DNA from: an uncultured Azospirillum sp.
GTDB taxonomy: Bacteria; Pseudomonadota; Alphaproteobacteria; RF32; CAG-239
Assembly: GCA_947383875.1 (NCBI GenBank)
Contig: CANDEX010000045.1
Span: 1-13,350 of the forward strand
Length of the DNA: 13,350 nt
Reading direction: 5' to 3'
This document shows, in pieces, positions 6,927-12,593 of this stretch. The notes beneath the pieces were generated by a model. It saw only the letters and a program-made list of their open reading frames with translations, ran no database searches and was not told the origin of the DNA. The translations under genes and the position numbers were made by a program. Within the stretch, counting starts at the first letter, position 1. Each line of letters opens with the position of its first letter.

Positions 6927-8827
6927 TGGGAAATACAGCATCTGTTAAAACTAATTTTACGGCGGGGCAGGTTTCACATAATTTGTTGGGGCGCGGGGAT
7001 TTGAAAATCTATGAAAACGGTGCTCGTCATTTAGAAAATGTGATTATTCATCCCACAGGCGGTGTGTCTCGTCGTAGGGGTTTGAAGTATATCAGTCAGA
7101 CTGATAAACCGGCCCGTTTAATACCTTTTGAATTTAATACGGAGCAAATTTATCTCCTCTGCTTAACAGACAATCAACTGCAGATTTTCAAGCAAGATAA
7201 GTGCATCGCCGTGTTGGAGACACCTTGGGTCGGAGAGCAGCTTTTTCAGCTTAATTATACTCAGAGTGCAGATACACTGTTGGTTGTCCACCCGGAGGTT
7301 GCCCCCAAACAAATCACTCGTAATAATGATGAGGTATGGGAAATAAGCGATTGGGAATATTATACCAAGGATAATATGATTTATATGCCTTATTATAATT
7401 TTTATCAACGTAAACCGCAAATCTGGGCAAGCGGCACCAGTGGAAACATAACCATGGCCGCGACAGCTGATGTCTGGCTGAGTAGTCATGTCAACAGCTA
7501 CCTGAAATATCAAGGCGGGTTGATAAAAATTACAGAGGTGTTGACCCCGCGAGATATTAAAGGCGTTGTAATAAAGGGATTGAGCGGCACCGGCAAAACA
7601 ACCGATTGGTCTGAAGCTGCTTTTTCTGATGCCAGAGGTTGGCCGGTATCAGTAACTTTCCATCAAAACCGGATGGTTATCGGTGGATCACGAGATTTAC
7701 CCAATCGATTGTGGATGTCCAAATCGTCAGACTTGTTTAACTTTGACTTAGGAAAAGCATTAGACGATGAAGCGATAGAGTTTGGTATTCTCTCAGATCA
7801 GGTAAATGCAATTAAAGCAGTCGTTTCGACCCGACACTTATTGGTCTTTACGACTGGAGCGGAATGGATGGTTTCAGGAGAACCTCTGACGCCCGAGAAA
7901 ATTCAGCTTAAACGTCAAACCAGTGTCGGAATTTATGCGAATAGGATTTTGGCTCCGCAGCAAATTGATGGTGCGACGATTTTCGTTTCGGCTAACGGAC
8001 GTCAGTTGCGAGAGTTTCTGTACACTGATGTGGAACAGGCTTATCAGGCAAAGGATTTAACAATTCTGGCCAATGACATTGTCCGCTTTCCGCGAGATGT
8101 AGATTATGATAAAAATGATTGCGTGATTTACTTAGTTTTGGAGGATGGAACAGTTTCCTGTCTGACAACTTATCGCACGGAAGATGTGAATGCTTGGAGC
8201 CGACTGATTACCCAGGGAGAATTTCTTTCGACCTCAATAATCGGCAATGATGTTTATTTTTGTGTTAAAAGAAGCAACGGTTATTTCATTGAAAAATTTG
8301 TCGATGATTATTATTCCGATTGCAGTATTTGCCTGACATCCGAAAAGCCACAGCGTGAATGGGAGGGATTAGAGCATCTGGAAGGGGAAGAAGTTGTTGT
8401 CTTGGCCGACGGCTTCAGTGTGGGGAAATTTAAGGTCAACGCCGGTAAACTTCATTTGCTTGAGGAGGCTGCGAACATTATTGTCGGTTTACCTTATGAG
8501 CATTTAATTGAACCGTTACCCTATATGGTTGACGGTGAACGGCCTTATTCTCCCAAGGGATTTCGGGTTATAGGAGCGCGCTTTCGTATTATTGACAGCA
8601 AATCTTTTTGTGTTGATATCGGCAGCGGTTACTTTCTTTACCCCTTAAAACGTATTCACCGAGATGCAATTTTTGATTCTCCGCCGTTAACGTATTCCGG
8701 AGATGTGCAGATTCGCTCCTTAGGATGGATACGCGATATGGATCGTCCGATGTGGCGGATTAAAAGCGATGAACCGCTGGCATTTACGCTGTTGTCTGCG
8801 GTTGCTGAAATTAAATTAAAAGAATAG
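6923..8827 (+). CDS. Tail nozzle (tail tubular protein B, T7 gp12-like)
   Basis: A 634-aa protein, the largest in the cassette, forming the tail nozzle below the adaptor. ATG 6923 overlaps the upstream stop; ATG 6926 is also possible, and GGAGG lies 8-12 bases upstream. Key segments: NFTAGQVSHNLLGRGDLKIYENGARHLENVIIHPTGGVSRRRGLKYI at the N-terminus, ARLIPFEFNTEQIYLLCLTDNQLQIF (about 65-90), WSEAAFSDARGWPVSVTFHQNRMVIGGSRDLPNRLWMSKSSDLFNF (about 229-274), INAIKAVVSTRHLLVFTTGAEW-like strands (about 293-314), and ANGRQLREFLY (about 356-366). This GR-x-DL-x-x-Y-x-NG ... GG-x-x-RR opening and the propeller-like repeats are typical of podovirus nozzle proteins. The C-terminal third (about 470-634) is less familiar and may include a specific receptor-contact or structural insertion. 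Confidence 0.9.
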   Translation: MMGNTASVKTNFTAGQVSHNLLGRGDLKIYENGARHLENVIIHPTGGVSRRRGLKYISQTDKPARLIPFEFNTEQIYLLCLTDNQLQIFKQDKCIAVLETPWVGEQLFQLNYTQSADTLLVVHPEVAPKQITRNNDEVWEISDWEYYTKDNMIYMPYYNFYQRKPQIWASGTSGNITMAATADVWLSSHVNSYLKYQGGLIKITEVLTPRDIKGVVIKGLSGTGKTTDWSEAAFSDARGWPVSVTFHQNRMVIGGSRDLPNRLWMSKSSDLFNFDLGKALDDEAIEFGILSDQVNAIKAVVSTRHLLVFTTGAEWMVSGEPLTPEKIQLKRQTSVGIYANRILAPQQIDGATIFVSANGRQLREFLYTDVEQAYQAKDLTILANDIVRFPRDVDYDKNDCVIYLVLEDGTVSCLTTYRTEDVNAWSRLITQGEFLSTSIIGNDVYFCVKRSNGYFIEKFVDDYYSDCSICLTSEKPQREWEGLEHLEGEEVVVLADGFSVGKFKVNAGKLHLLEEAANIIVGLPYEHLIEPLPYMVDGERPYSPKGFRVIGARFRIIDSKSFCVDIGSGYFLYPLKRIHRDAIFDSPPLTYSGDVQIRSLGWIRDMDRPMWRIKSDEPLAFTLLSAVAEIKLKE

Positions 8828-8845
8828 TTTTGAAAGGAGAATAAA

Positions 8846-9217
8846 ATGGGAGGATTCGCCGAAAGCAGTCAGAAAATTTATAATATGGTGGAGGATAATA
8901 AAAATCTCCGCGGTAATTATAAACAGGAACATCAACGCTTGCTGCATGAACAACAAGTCAACCGTCAGAAGAAAACCAATATTTTGGAGCAAAATCTGGC
9001 GGAGAGACGAGCGCGTGTTGCCGCAATGGGAATAAGTAATGACGGTTCTGCCGCCGCAGAACAAAGTCGTGAAGCTTATAATGCTCATAAAGATATGGCG
9101 GAAGATGATTATAATTATTATAACGATTCGGTAAAAAATCGCCGAGATGTTCGTTATAAAATCCGGCGCAATGCAGTGAACGGCACGCTGGATGCGACCC
9201 AAAGCTTGCTCAAGTAA
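8846..9217 (+). CDS. Small coiled-coil phage protein, possible internal/ejection protein
   Basis: A 123-aa very hydrophilic protein, the last of the cassette, with GAAAGGAGA just before ATG 8846. Nearly all of it is predicted helical by eye, with a long charged stretch at about residues 15-55 (KQEHQRLLHEQQVNRQKKTNILEQNLAERRARV). A short AAMGISNDGSAAAEQS break follows at about 55-70, then a Tyr/Asn/Asp-rich region (DDYNYYNDSVKNRRD). The pattern 'L-x-x-x-L-A-x-RRAR-x-x-x-x-GI-x-x-x-GSAAA' recurs in small proteins after nozzle genes of podovirus-like prophages. The position equals T7 gp14, an internal virion protein, but this protein is shorter and has no membrane segment. An ejection-related role is inference. 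A terminator follows its stop. Confidence 0.72.
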   Translation: MGGFAESSQKIYNMVEDNKNLRGNYKQEHQRLLHEQQVNRQKKTNILEQNLAERRARVAAMGISNDGSAAAEQSREAYNAHKDMAEDDYNYYNDSVKNRRDVRYKIRRNAVNGTLDATQSLLK

Positions 9218-9226
9218 ATAGAAAAT

Positions 9227-9251
9227 AATCCTCCCCTGAGGGGGAGGATTT
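9227..9251 (+). terminator. Strong hairpin at the end of the virion cassette
   Basis: A 10-bp perfect stem, AATCCTCCCC (9227-9236) with GGGGAGGATT (9241-9250), has a TGAG tetraloop. The stem is very stable (C/G-rich), but the following U tract is short (TTTAAAT). It lies 10 bases after the stop of the last virion gene and marks the end of that transcript. The near symmetry would also stop transcription entering from the other side. Confidence 0.8.
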
Positions 9252-9256
9252 AAATC

Positions 9257-9265
9257 TGATATAAT
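9257..9265 (+). promoter_or_regulatory. Extended -10 promoter element (TGATATAAT)
   Basis: The nine bases TGATATAAT form a perfect extended -10 element (TG-n-TATAAT). No good -35 box sits 17 bases upstream, which extended -10 promoters can tolerate. It would start RNA near 9272 and read through the 100-bp repeats toward the esterase gene at 9643. In AT-rich intergenic DNA such a match can arise by chance. Confidence 0.45.
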
Positions 9266-9310
9266 TATTATGCTTGAAATTGTCGTAAATAAAATTAATT
9301 TATAACGCCG

Positions 9311-9579
9311 CTAAGACGGTAGCAACGCGGAGGCAAGGCGCGCGGCATAAACAGCAATTTTTGCCTCTGGTGCTACCAGCTTAGTTTGTTCAAGAGCAAA
9401 GTTAGAGGGCAAAAGACGGTAGCAGCGCGGAGTCAAGGTGTGTGGCATAAACAGCAATTTTTGCCTCTGGTGCTACCAGCTTAGTTTGTTCAAGAGCAAA
9501 GTTAGAGGGCAAAAGACGGTAGCAACGCGGGGTCAAGGCGCGTGGTATAAACAGCAATTTTTGCCTCTGGTGCTACCAG
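9311..9579. repeat. 100-bp tandem repeat, about 2.7 copies, with internal hairpin arms
   Basis: Copies begin at 9313, 9413 and 9513 (AAGACGGTAGCA...), spaced exactly 100 bases apart; the third stops after TGCTACCAG at 9579. Copies 1 and 2 are identical from 9347 through the start of the next copy. Differences are limited to a 22-base stretch (offsets 9325-9346 in copy 1). Each copy has inverted arms GGTAGCA and TGCTACC about 47 bases apart (9318-9324 and 9371-9377 in copy 1). Copy 1 also has inner arms GAGGCAA (9330-9336) and TTGCCTC (9361-9367). The small open frames across this block have no codon-like or protein-like character, so I treat it as non-coding. It could be a dispersed intergenic element, a structured RNA, or part of the integration junction. 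Confidence 0.9.
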
Positions 9580-9642
9580 TTAAGAGTATTTTAAGAGTTT
9601 GGGATTATGGTCAAAGCGACCAGCACAATAGAGGATTAAGTA

Positions 9643-10350
9643 ATGAACGGCTTGATTACAGAAGAAGTTGCTCATATTCGAGGAAATCCGCGGAAATTGA
9701 TAATTTTTCTGCATGGCTACATTGATAATTGCGAATGTCTGAGCCATCGGATTGAAGCCTTTGTTGACAGCTTTGAAAATACGGCACTCCATTTACCTGA
9801 AGCTCCTTTGCCTTGTGAAATCCACGAGAGCAAACGCCAATGGTTTTCAATGCATCGTTTTGATCCTGATGATTCTCGTAAAACAGTTCCGACTTTAGAG
9901 GAATGTCTGAATATTTATGAGAATATGGGTTTAGGCTTTGAAGAAAGTTTTCAATATCTGAATCGCTATATTGATAATTGCTTGGATTTATACCAGTTAG
10001 AAGCAAAAGATTTATATCTGTGCGGTTTCTCGCAAGGAGCCATGCTGGCGATATATACGGCACTTCGTCGGGAGGATGAAATTGGCGGATGTGTCAGTTT
10101 CAGCGGTTTGCTGGCTGCCAGTAAAATTTTTGAGAAGCATAAGCCATCCTTACCACCGATATTGTTAATTCACGGAACGGCAGATAATCTGGTGCGATTT
10201 GGCGTACAAGACTACTCGGCACAAAAACTGCGCGAATATGGTTGCCATGTGGAAACATATCAAGTTGCGGAAGGTCAGCACCGGATAACCGAAGACGGAA
10301 TGAAAGCCGCTAAAGATTTTATTGATACCCTGTCTGCGCGAGCATCATAG
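9643..10350 (+). CDS. Alpha/beta-hydrolase, phospholipase/carboxylesterase family
   Basis: A 235-aa serine esterase of the Abhydrolase_2 (phospholipase/carboxylesterase, YpfH/acyl-protein-thioesterase-like) family, hydrolysing short-chain or lysophospholipid-type esters. The substrate cannot be told from the sequence. Features: the oxyanion-loop strand KLIIFLHGYIDN (18-29), RQWFSM (65-70), the nucleophile elbow LCGFSQGAM with Ser130, LLIHGTADNLVRF with Asp181, and EGQHRITEDG with His213, giving a complete Ser-Asp-His triad. The usual GHG before the histidine loop is GQH here, a mild variant. There is no signal peptide, so it is cytoplasmic. GAGGATTAAGTA precedes ATG 9643. It follows the repeat block and is convergent with the amino-acid binding protein gene, so it appears to be a single-gene unit of the chromosome rather than part of the virion cassette. 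Confidence 0.9.
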   Translation: MNGLITEEVAHIRGNPRKLIIFLHGYIDNCECLSHRIEAFVDSFENTALHLPEAPLPCEIHESKRQWFSMHRFDPDDSRKTVPTLEECLNIYENMGLGFEESFQYLNRYIDNCLDLYQLEAKDLYLCGFSQGAMLAIYTALRREDEIGGCVSFSGLLAASKIFEKHKPSLPPILLIHGTADNLVRFGVQDYSAQKLREYGCHVETYQVAEGQHRITEDGMKAAKDFIDTLSARAS

Positions 10351-10417
10351 ATTAAATTGAACCCGAGGAAACCGCCCGGCATATTCTCACGCAATGCAGT
10401 TTGAACGGAATGAACTG

Positions 10418-11446
10418 TTACAGAAAGGGCTGTGCGCTGATGAGGCCGTTGTCTTTGATTAGTTTATTTTCATTGCGTTCAATGGCCAGAGGAGAGTCCA
10501 AGCCTAAATTACGCTCATAAATTTCCCCATAATTACCAATATCCGCAATGGCATTGCGCAGCCAATTAGGATTGAGACCGAACTTTGTCCATAAGGCAGG
10601 ATTATCACCTAACAGATTTTGCTGAGATAAATCTTTAGTGCCGATATGAATATGGACATTTTGAGAGGTTATGCCATGCTCTTCAGCCAGTTTAAGCGCA
10701 TTGAAAATCCATTTTATGATAATCCGCAATGTGTTGTTGTCTTTGGCAACCACGGCATACATGGGTTTAATCGCAATAGATTCCGGAAGCAGCACAACCT
10801 CATCACTGTTTTCAAACCGGGAAGTAAGAATACTTTTCAGATAAATAGAGTTGCCCGTCAACAAAGGACAGCGTTTAAGTAAAAAGGCTTCTGTTGCACG
10901 CTGTTGCAGTTTGAACGGCAGAGGAACCAAGTCAAGTTTATAATTTTCGCTGTAGGTTTGCAGGTTATAATAATCTGCACTGTCATTAACAACACAAACC
11001 TTTGCTCCCTTATAGGCCTCCATGGATTCAGCCCCATCAATACGACGAGCTAAAAACATTTGCTGATCATAGTATAAAATATCTACCGGCATTGATTTGA
11101 AAGAAATTTCCGTTGCCGCAGAAAAGGGGGCAGAACTAAGCATAACATCAATTTTATTGGTTGATAATGCACGGGTAATGCCTTCGGGATTAACATCAAC
11201 CATTGTAAAACGGTCGCTTCTGTTAAAGATAGCTTGAGAGATGGCTTTGCAGATATCAGCATCAAAGCCGCGCCAGAAACCTTCTTCATCCTTGTAAGCG
11301 TAAAATTTTGAACGTAAATCTGTTCCGCAGCGAACTTGTCCTCTGGTCTGAATATAGCGCAAACCGGCATCAGCCGCAGCCTGAACCGAAGACGGGCAAG
11401 CAAAAATAAATAGAAGAAAACACAAAGAAAAACGCAAAAGTGTCAT
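10418..11446 (-). CDS. Periplasmic amino-acid ABC transporter binding protein, AapJ-like
   Basis: A 342-aa type 3 solute-binding protein (SBP_bac_3), closest in layout to AapJ/BztA general L-amino-acid binding proteins. I choose ATG 11446; a TTG at 11458 would add four residues. Signal peptide at 1-23 (LLRFSLCFLLFIFACPSSVQA). RGQVRCGT (36-42), GFWRGFDADICKAISQAIF (56-74), RALSTNKIDVMLSSAPFS (92-109), AKVCVVNDSA (148-157), LLPESIAIKP (219-228), AEEHGIT (254-260) and the AapJ hallmark IGNYGEIYERNLG (303-315) are all present. The family's T-x-T-x-x-R ligand clamp is replaced by SAATEIS (109-115), and the usual GrCDa-x-T is KRCPLLTG (191-198), so the bound ligand may differ. No permease or ATPase gene is adjacent. 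It shares a short divergent gap with the MlaC-like gene. Confidence 0.87.
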   Translation of the reverse strand: MTLLRFSLCFLLFIFACPSSVQAAADAGLRYIQTRGQVRCGTDLRSKFYAYKDEEGFWRGFDADICKAISQAIFNRSDRFTMVDVNPEGITRALSTNKIDVMLSSAPFSAATEISFKSMPVDILYYDQQMFLARRIDGAESMEAYKGAKVCVVNDSADYYNLQTYSENYKLDLVPLPFKLQQRATEAFLLKRCPLLTGNSIYLKSILTSRFENSDEVVLLPESIAIKPMYAVVAKDNNTLRIIIKWIFNALKLAEEHGITSQNVHIHIGTKDLSQQNLLGDNPALWTKFGLNPNWLRNAIADIGNYGEIYERNLGLDSPLAIERNENKLIKDNGLISAQPFL

Positions 11447-11458
11447 TTTATTAACCAA

Positions 11459-11508
11459 TATTGTCGTATACTATCCCTAGATTATGTCAGTAATATAAGG
11501 CAATTTAA
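11459..11508. promoter_or_regulatory. Divergent promoter region (AapJ-like / MlaC-like)
   Basis: This short gap must drive both flanking genes. On the minus strand, TTACTG, 17 bases and TATACG form a plausible promoter ending about 8 bases before the TTG at 11458. On the plus strand, TATACT at 11467-11472 is a possible -10 without a good -35, giving a leader of about 30 bases with TAAGG before the MlaC-like ATG. The two -10 candidates overlap, which would make the promoters mutually exclusive. Calls are by eye and weak. Confidence 0.35.
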
Positions 11509-12177
11509 ATGAAAAGTAACTTTTTTTTGCGACTTATCATCTTTAGTTTGTTTTTGTTGTGCGCCACACCGCTCAACGCACAGCCGATAAGCGAAATCCA
11601 AGCACGAACCTGGGCGCAAGAAAAGGGCGAACGTCTGTTGAACGCTTTTTCCGAACCGGATTTAAACAAACGCTATGCCGAATTGGATGAGATGTTTTTG
11701 AACTTCATTGATTTGGACTATATTTCTAAATTTGTGTTAGGTAAATATTGGCGTCAGCTGGATGAGAGCGGACAGGAAAATTATCGTCAGTTGTTCCGTC
11801 GCTATGCCTTGAGCATTTATAAAAGCTTTCCGCTGGAATTTGATACTTCAAAAATAGACTTTACGATTAACAAAGTCAGAGTTGAACGAGAATTTGCCAC
11901 CGTGACGGCAGCCATCCGTTTAGCAATGGGGAATAATTCCGACGAGAAACAAAATATTATGGTTGAGTTCAGATTAAATAATCGTGACGGCAATCTCCGC
12001 ATTATTGATTTAAAATTGGGTGAAAGTAGTTTGATTTTGTCTTATCGCAGCCGCTTTTATGAAATGATTGCCCGTAATGACGAAGATTTGGATTGGTTTA
12101 TCGAAGATTTACAAATGATAACAGAATCTACTGAAAAACAAAACCAAATGAAACTTGAACAGCAGGAATATCTCTAA
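11509..12177 (+). CDS. MlaC/Ttg2D-family periplasmic lipid-transport protein
   Basis: A 222-aa secreted protein of the MlaC/Ttg2 (Tol_Tol_Ttg2) family, which shuttles phospholipid between the outer-membrane MlaA complex and the inner-membrane MlaFEDB transporter; hopanoid-associated HpnM proteins share the fold. Signal peptide at about 1-24 (FFLRLIIFSLFLLCATPLNA). Family landmarks: RYAELDEMFLNFIDLDYISKFVLGKYWRQLDESGQENYRQLFRRYAL (about 55-101), YKSF, then the beta-rich half with INKVRVEREFATVTAAI, IMVEFRLNNRDGNLRIIDLKLGESSLILSYRSRFYEMIARN. The D-x-x-x-I-S-x-x-x-LG-x-Y-W and F-x-x-x-F-x-x-Y-A pattern is diagnostic. It stands alone, without mlaFED or mlaA beside it, as is common in alphaproteobacteria. 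Its stop lies inside a terminator palindrome. Confidence 0.88.
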   Translation: MKSNFFLRLIIFSLFLLCATPLNAQPISEIQARTWAQEKGERLLNAFSEPDLNKRYAELDEMFLNFIDLDYISKFVLGKYWRQLDESGQENYRQLFRRYALSIYKSFPLEFDTSKIDFTINKVRVEREFATVTAAIRLAMGNNSDEKQNIMVEFRLNNRDGNLRIIDLKLGESSLILSYRSRFYEMIARNDEDLDWFIEDLQMITESTEKQNQMKLEQQEYL

Positions 12178-12199
12178 GAGATATTCCTGTTTCTTTTCT
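12163..12199 (+). terminator. Perfect palindromic terminator of the MlaC-like gene
   Basis: CAGGAATATCTCT (12163-12175) and AGAGATATTCCTG (12177-12189) are perfect inverted arms around a single A. In RNA the fold would be an 11-bp stem with a 5-base loop. A pyrimidine/T-rich run (TTTCTTTTCTT) follows. The stop codon TAA sits at the centre. The minus-strand side has few T residues after the stem, so it is a poor terminator for the convergent gene. Confidence 0.85.
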
Positions 12200-12218
12200 T
12201 CAGAACAAGTTTCTTAAA

Positions 12219-12593
12219 TTACATTCCAGTTCCTGTGATATTATTAAAATCACATTCACAGGTTAACGCTTGAGCCGGAACATCTACCGGAACCATTACC
12301 CCTTTTTTCCCCTCTTCGTTTCGTATTCCGGCATTATACAAGCAACTGCACATAAGAGAACAATTCGGCTGATAATAACATCCTGAAGCTTGAGCGGTTG
12401 AACTACCACTCGTCCCCGTTCCGGTTCCTGTACCTGTACCACCAGTCAAGGAGGACACCATGCAAGCTCGAATTCCCGGTAAAGATGGATCCGTAGATAA
12501 AACAGGATCATGTCCAAACTCACAGTTATTAATTTTATACTTGCCACCACAGGAGGTACAGAGAGCATTCTCAGGACATGTCGCTAATGAATA
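12219..12593 (-). pseudogene. Frameshifted C-terminal part of the Cys-rich DUF1566-like protein
   Basis: This open stretch of 124 codons has no start codon of its own before the ATG at 12461 and no clear ribosome-binding site. It continues the upstream minus-strand protein in the -1 frame. It reads YSLATCPENALCTSCGGKY, INNCEFGHDP, PGIRACMVSS, then a Gly-Thr repeat linker (GTGTGTGTGT, 12411-12440), GSSTAQASGCYYQPNCSLMCSCLYNAG and ends LTCECDFNNITGTGM. The Cys spacing (CTSC, CSC, CEC) is of the same type as the Cys-rich segments of the preceding frame (KCEG, KCPWDLSKAACKE). A one-base loss between about 12584 and 12597, a -1 recoding event or an assembly error would explain it. If genuinely separate, the gene would be an 80-aa product from 12461. 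No function is assignable. Confidence 0.55.
12411..12440 (-). repeat. Gly-Thr coding microsatellite (five GT pairs)
   Basis: Thirty bases on the minus strand encode five Gly-Thr pairs with varied codons (GGT ACA, GGA ACC, GGA ACG, GGG ACG). It looks like a flexible linker before the last Cys-rich block of the broken surface protein. Codon variation means it is not a pure slippage tract, so phase variation here is unlikely. Confidence 0.7.

Larger units (their letters stand above)
9218..9642. other. Non-coding junction between virion cassette and chromosomal genes
   Basis: This 425-base gap holds, in order, the cassette terminator (9227-9251), an extended -10 box (9257-9265), an AT-rich stretch (9266-9305) and the 100-bp tandem repeats (9311-9579). 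It ends with a leader to the esterase that contains a 5-bp hairpin, TGGTC/GACCA (9608-9622), without a U tract. I see no tRNA, integrase, CRISPR or transposase. It is the likely right-hand boundary of the virus-derived element; an attachment-site copy cannot be recognised without the left end. Confidence 0.6.

Noticed and set aside
7577..7600. P-loop-like GLSGTGKT (residues 219-226) in the tail nozzle protein
   Set aside because: It fits GxxxxGK[ST], but there is no Walker B or ATPase fold around it. The segment sits in a beta-rich structural protein just before the conserved W-x-E-x-A-F-S region, so it is most likely a chance loop.
8816..9202. Minus-strand frame rich in Ile/Phe that looks like a membrane protein
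   Set aside because: It is the antisense shadow of the Asn/Asp/Tyr-rich coiled-coil gene; AAT/GAT/TAT codons read backward as Ile-rich. No ribosome-binding site is seen.
9313..9579. CRISPR array
   Set aside because: The 100-base units are near-identical throughout with no unique spacers, and no cas genes are present.
9438..9725. Plus-strand open frame across the 100-bp repeats
   Set aside because: Its content simply repeats with the DNA period, has no ribosome-binding site and overlaps the start of the well-supported esterase gene in another frame.
10351..10417. Terminator between the convergent esterase and binding-protein genes
   Set aside because: Only a weak CAGTT/AACTG pairing without a T tract can be found.
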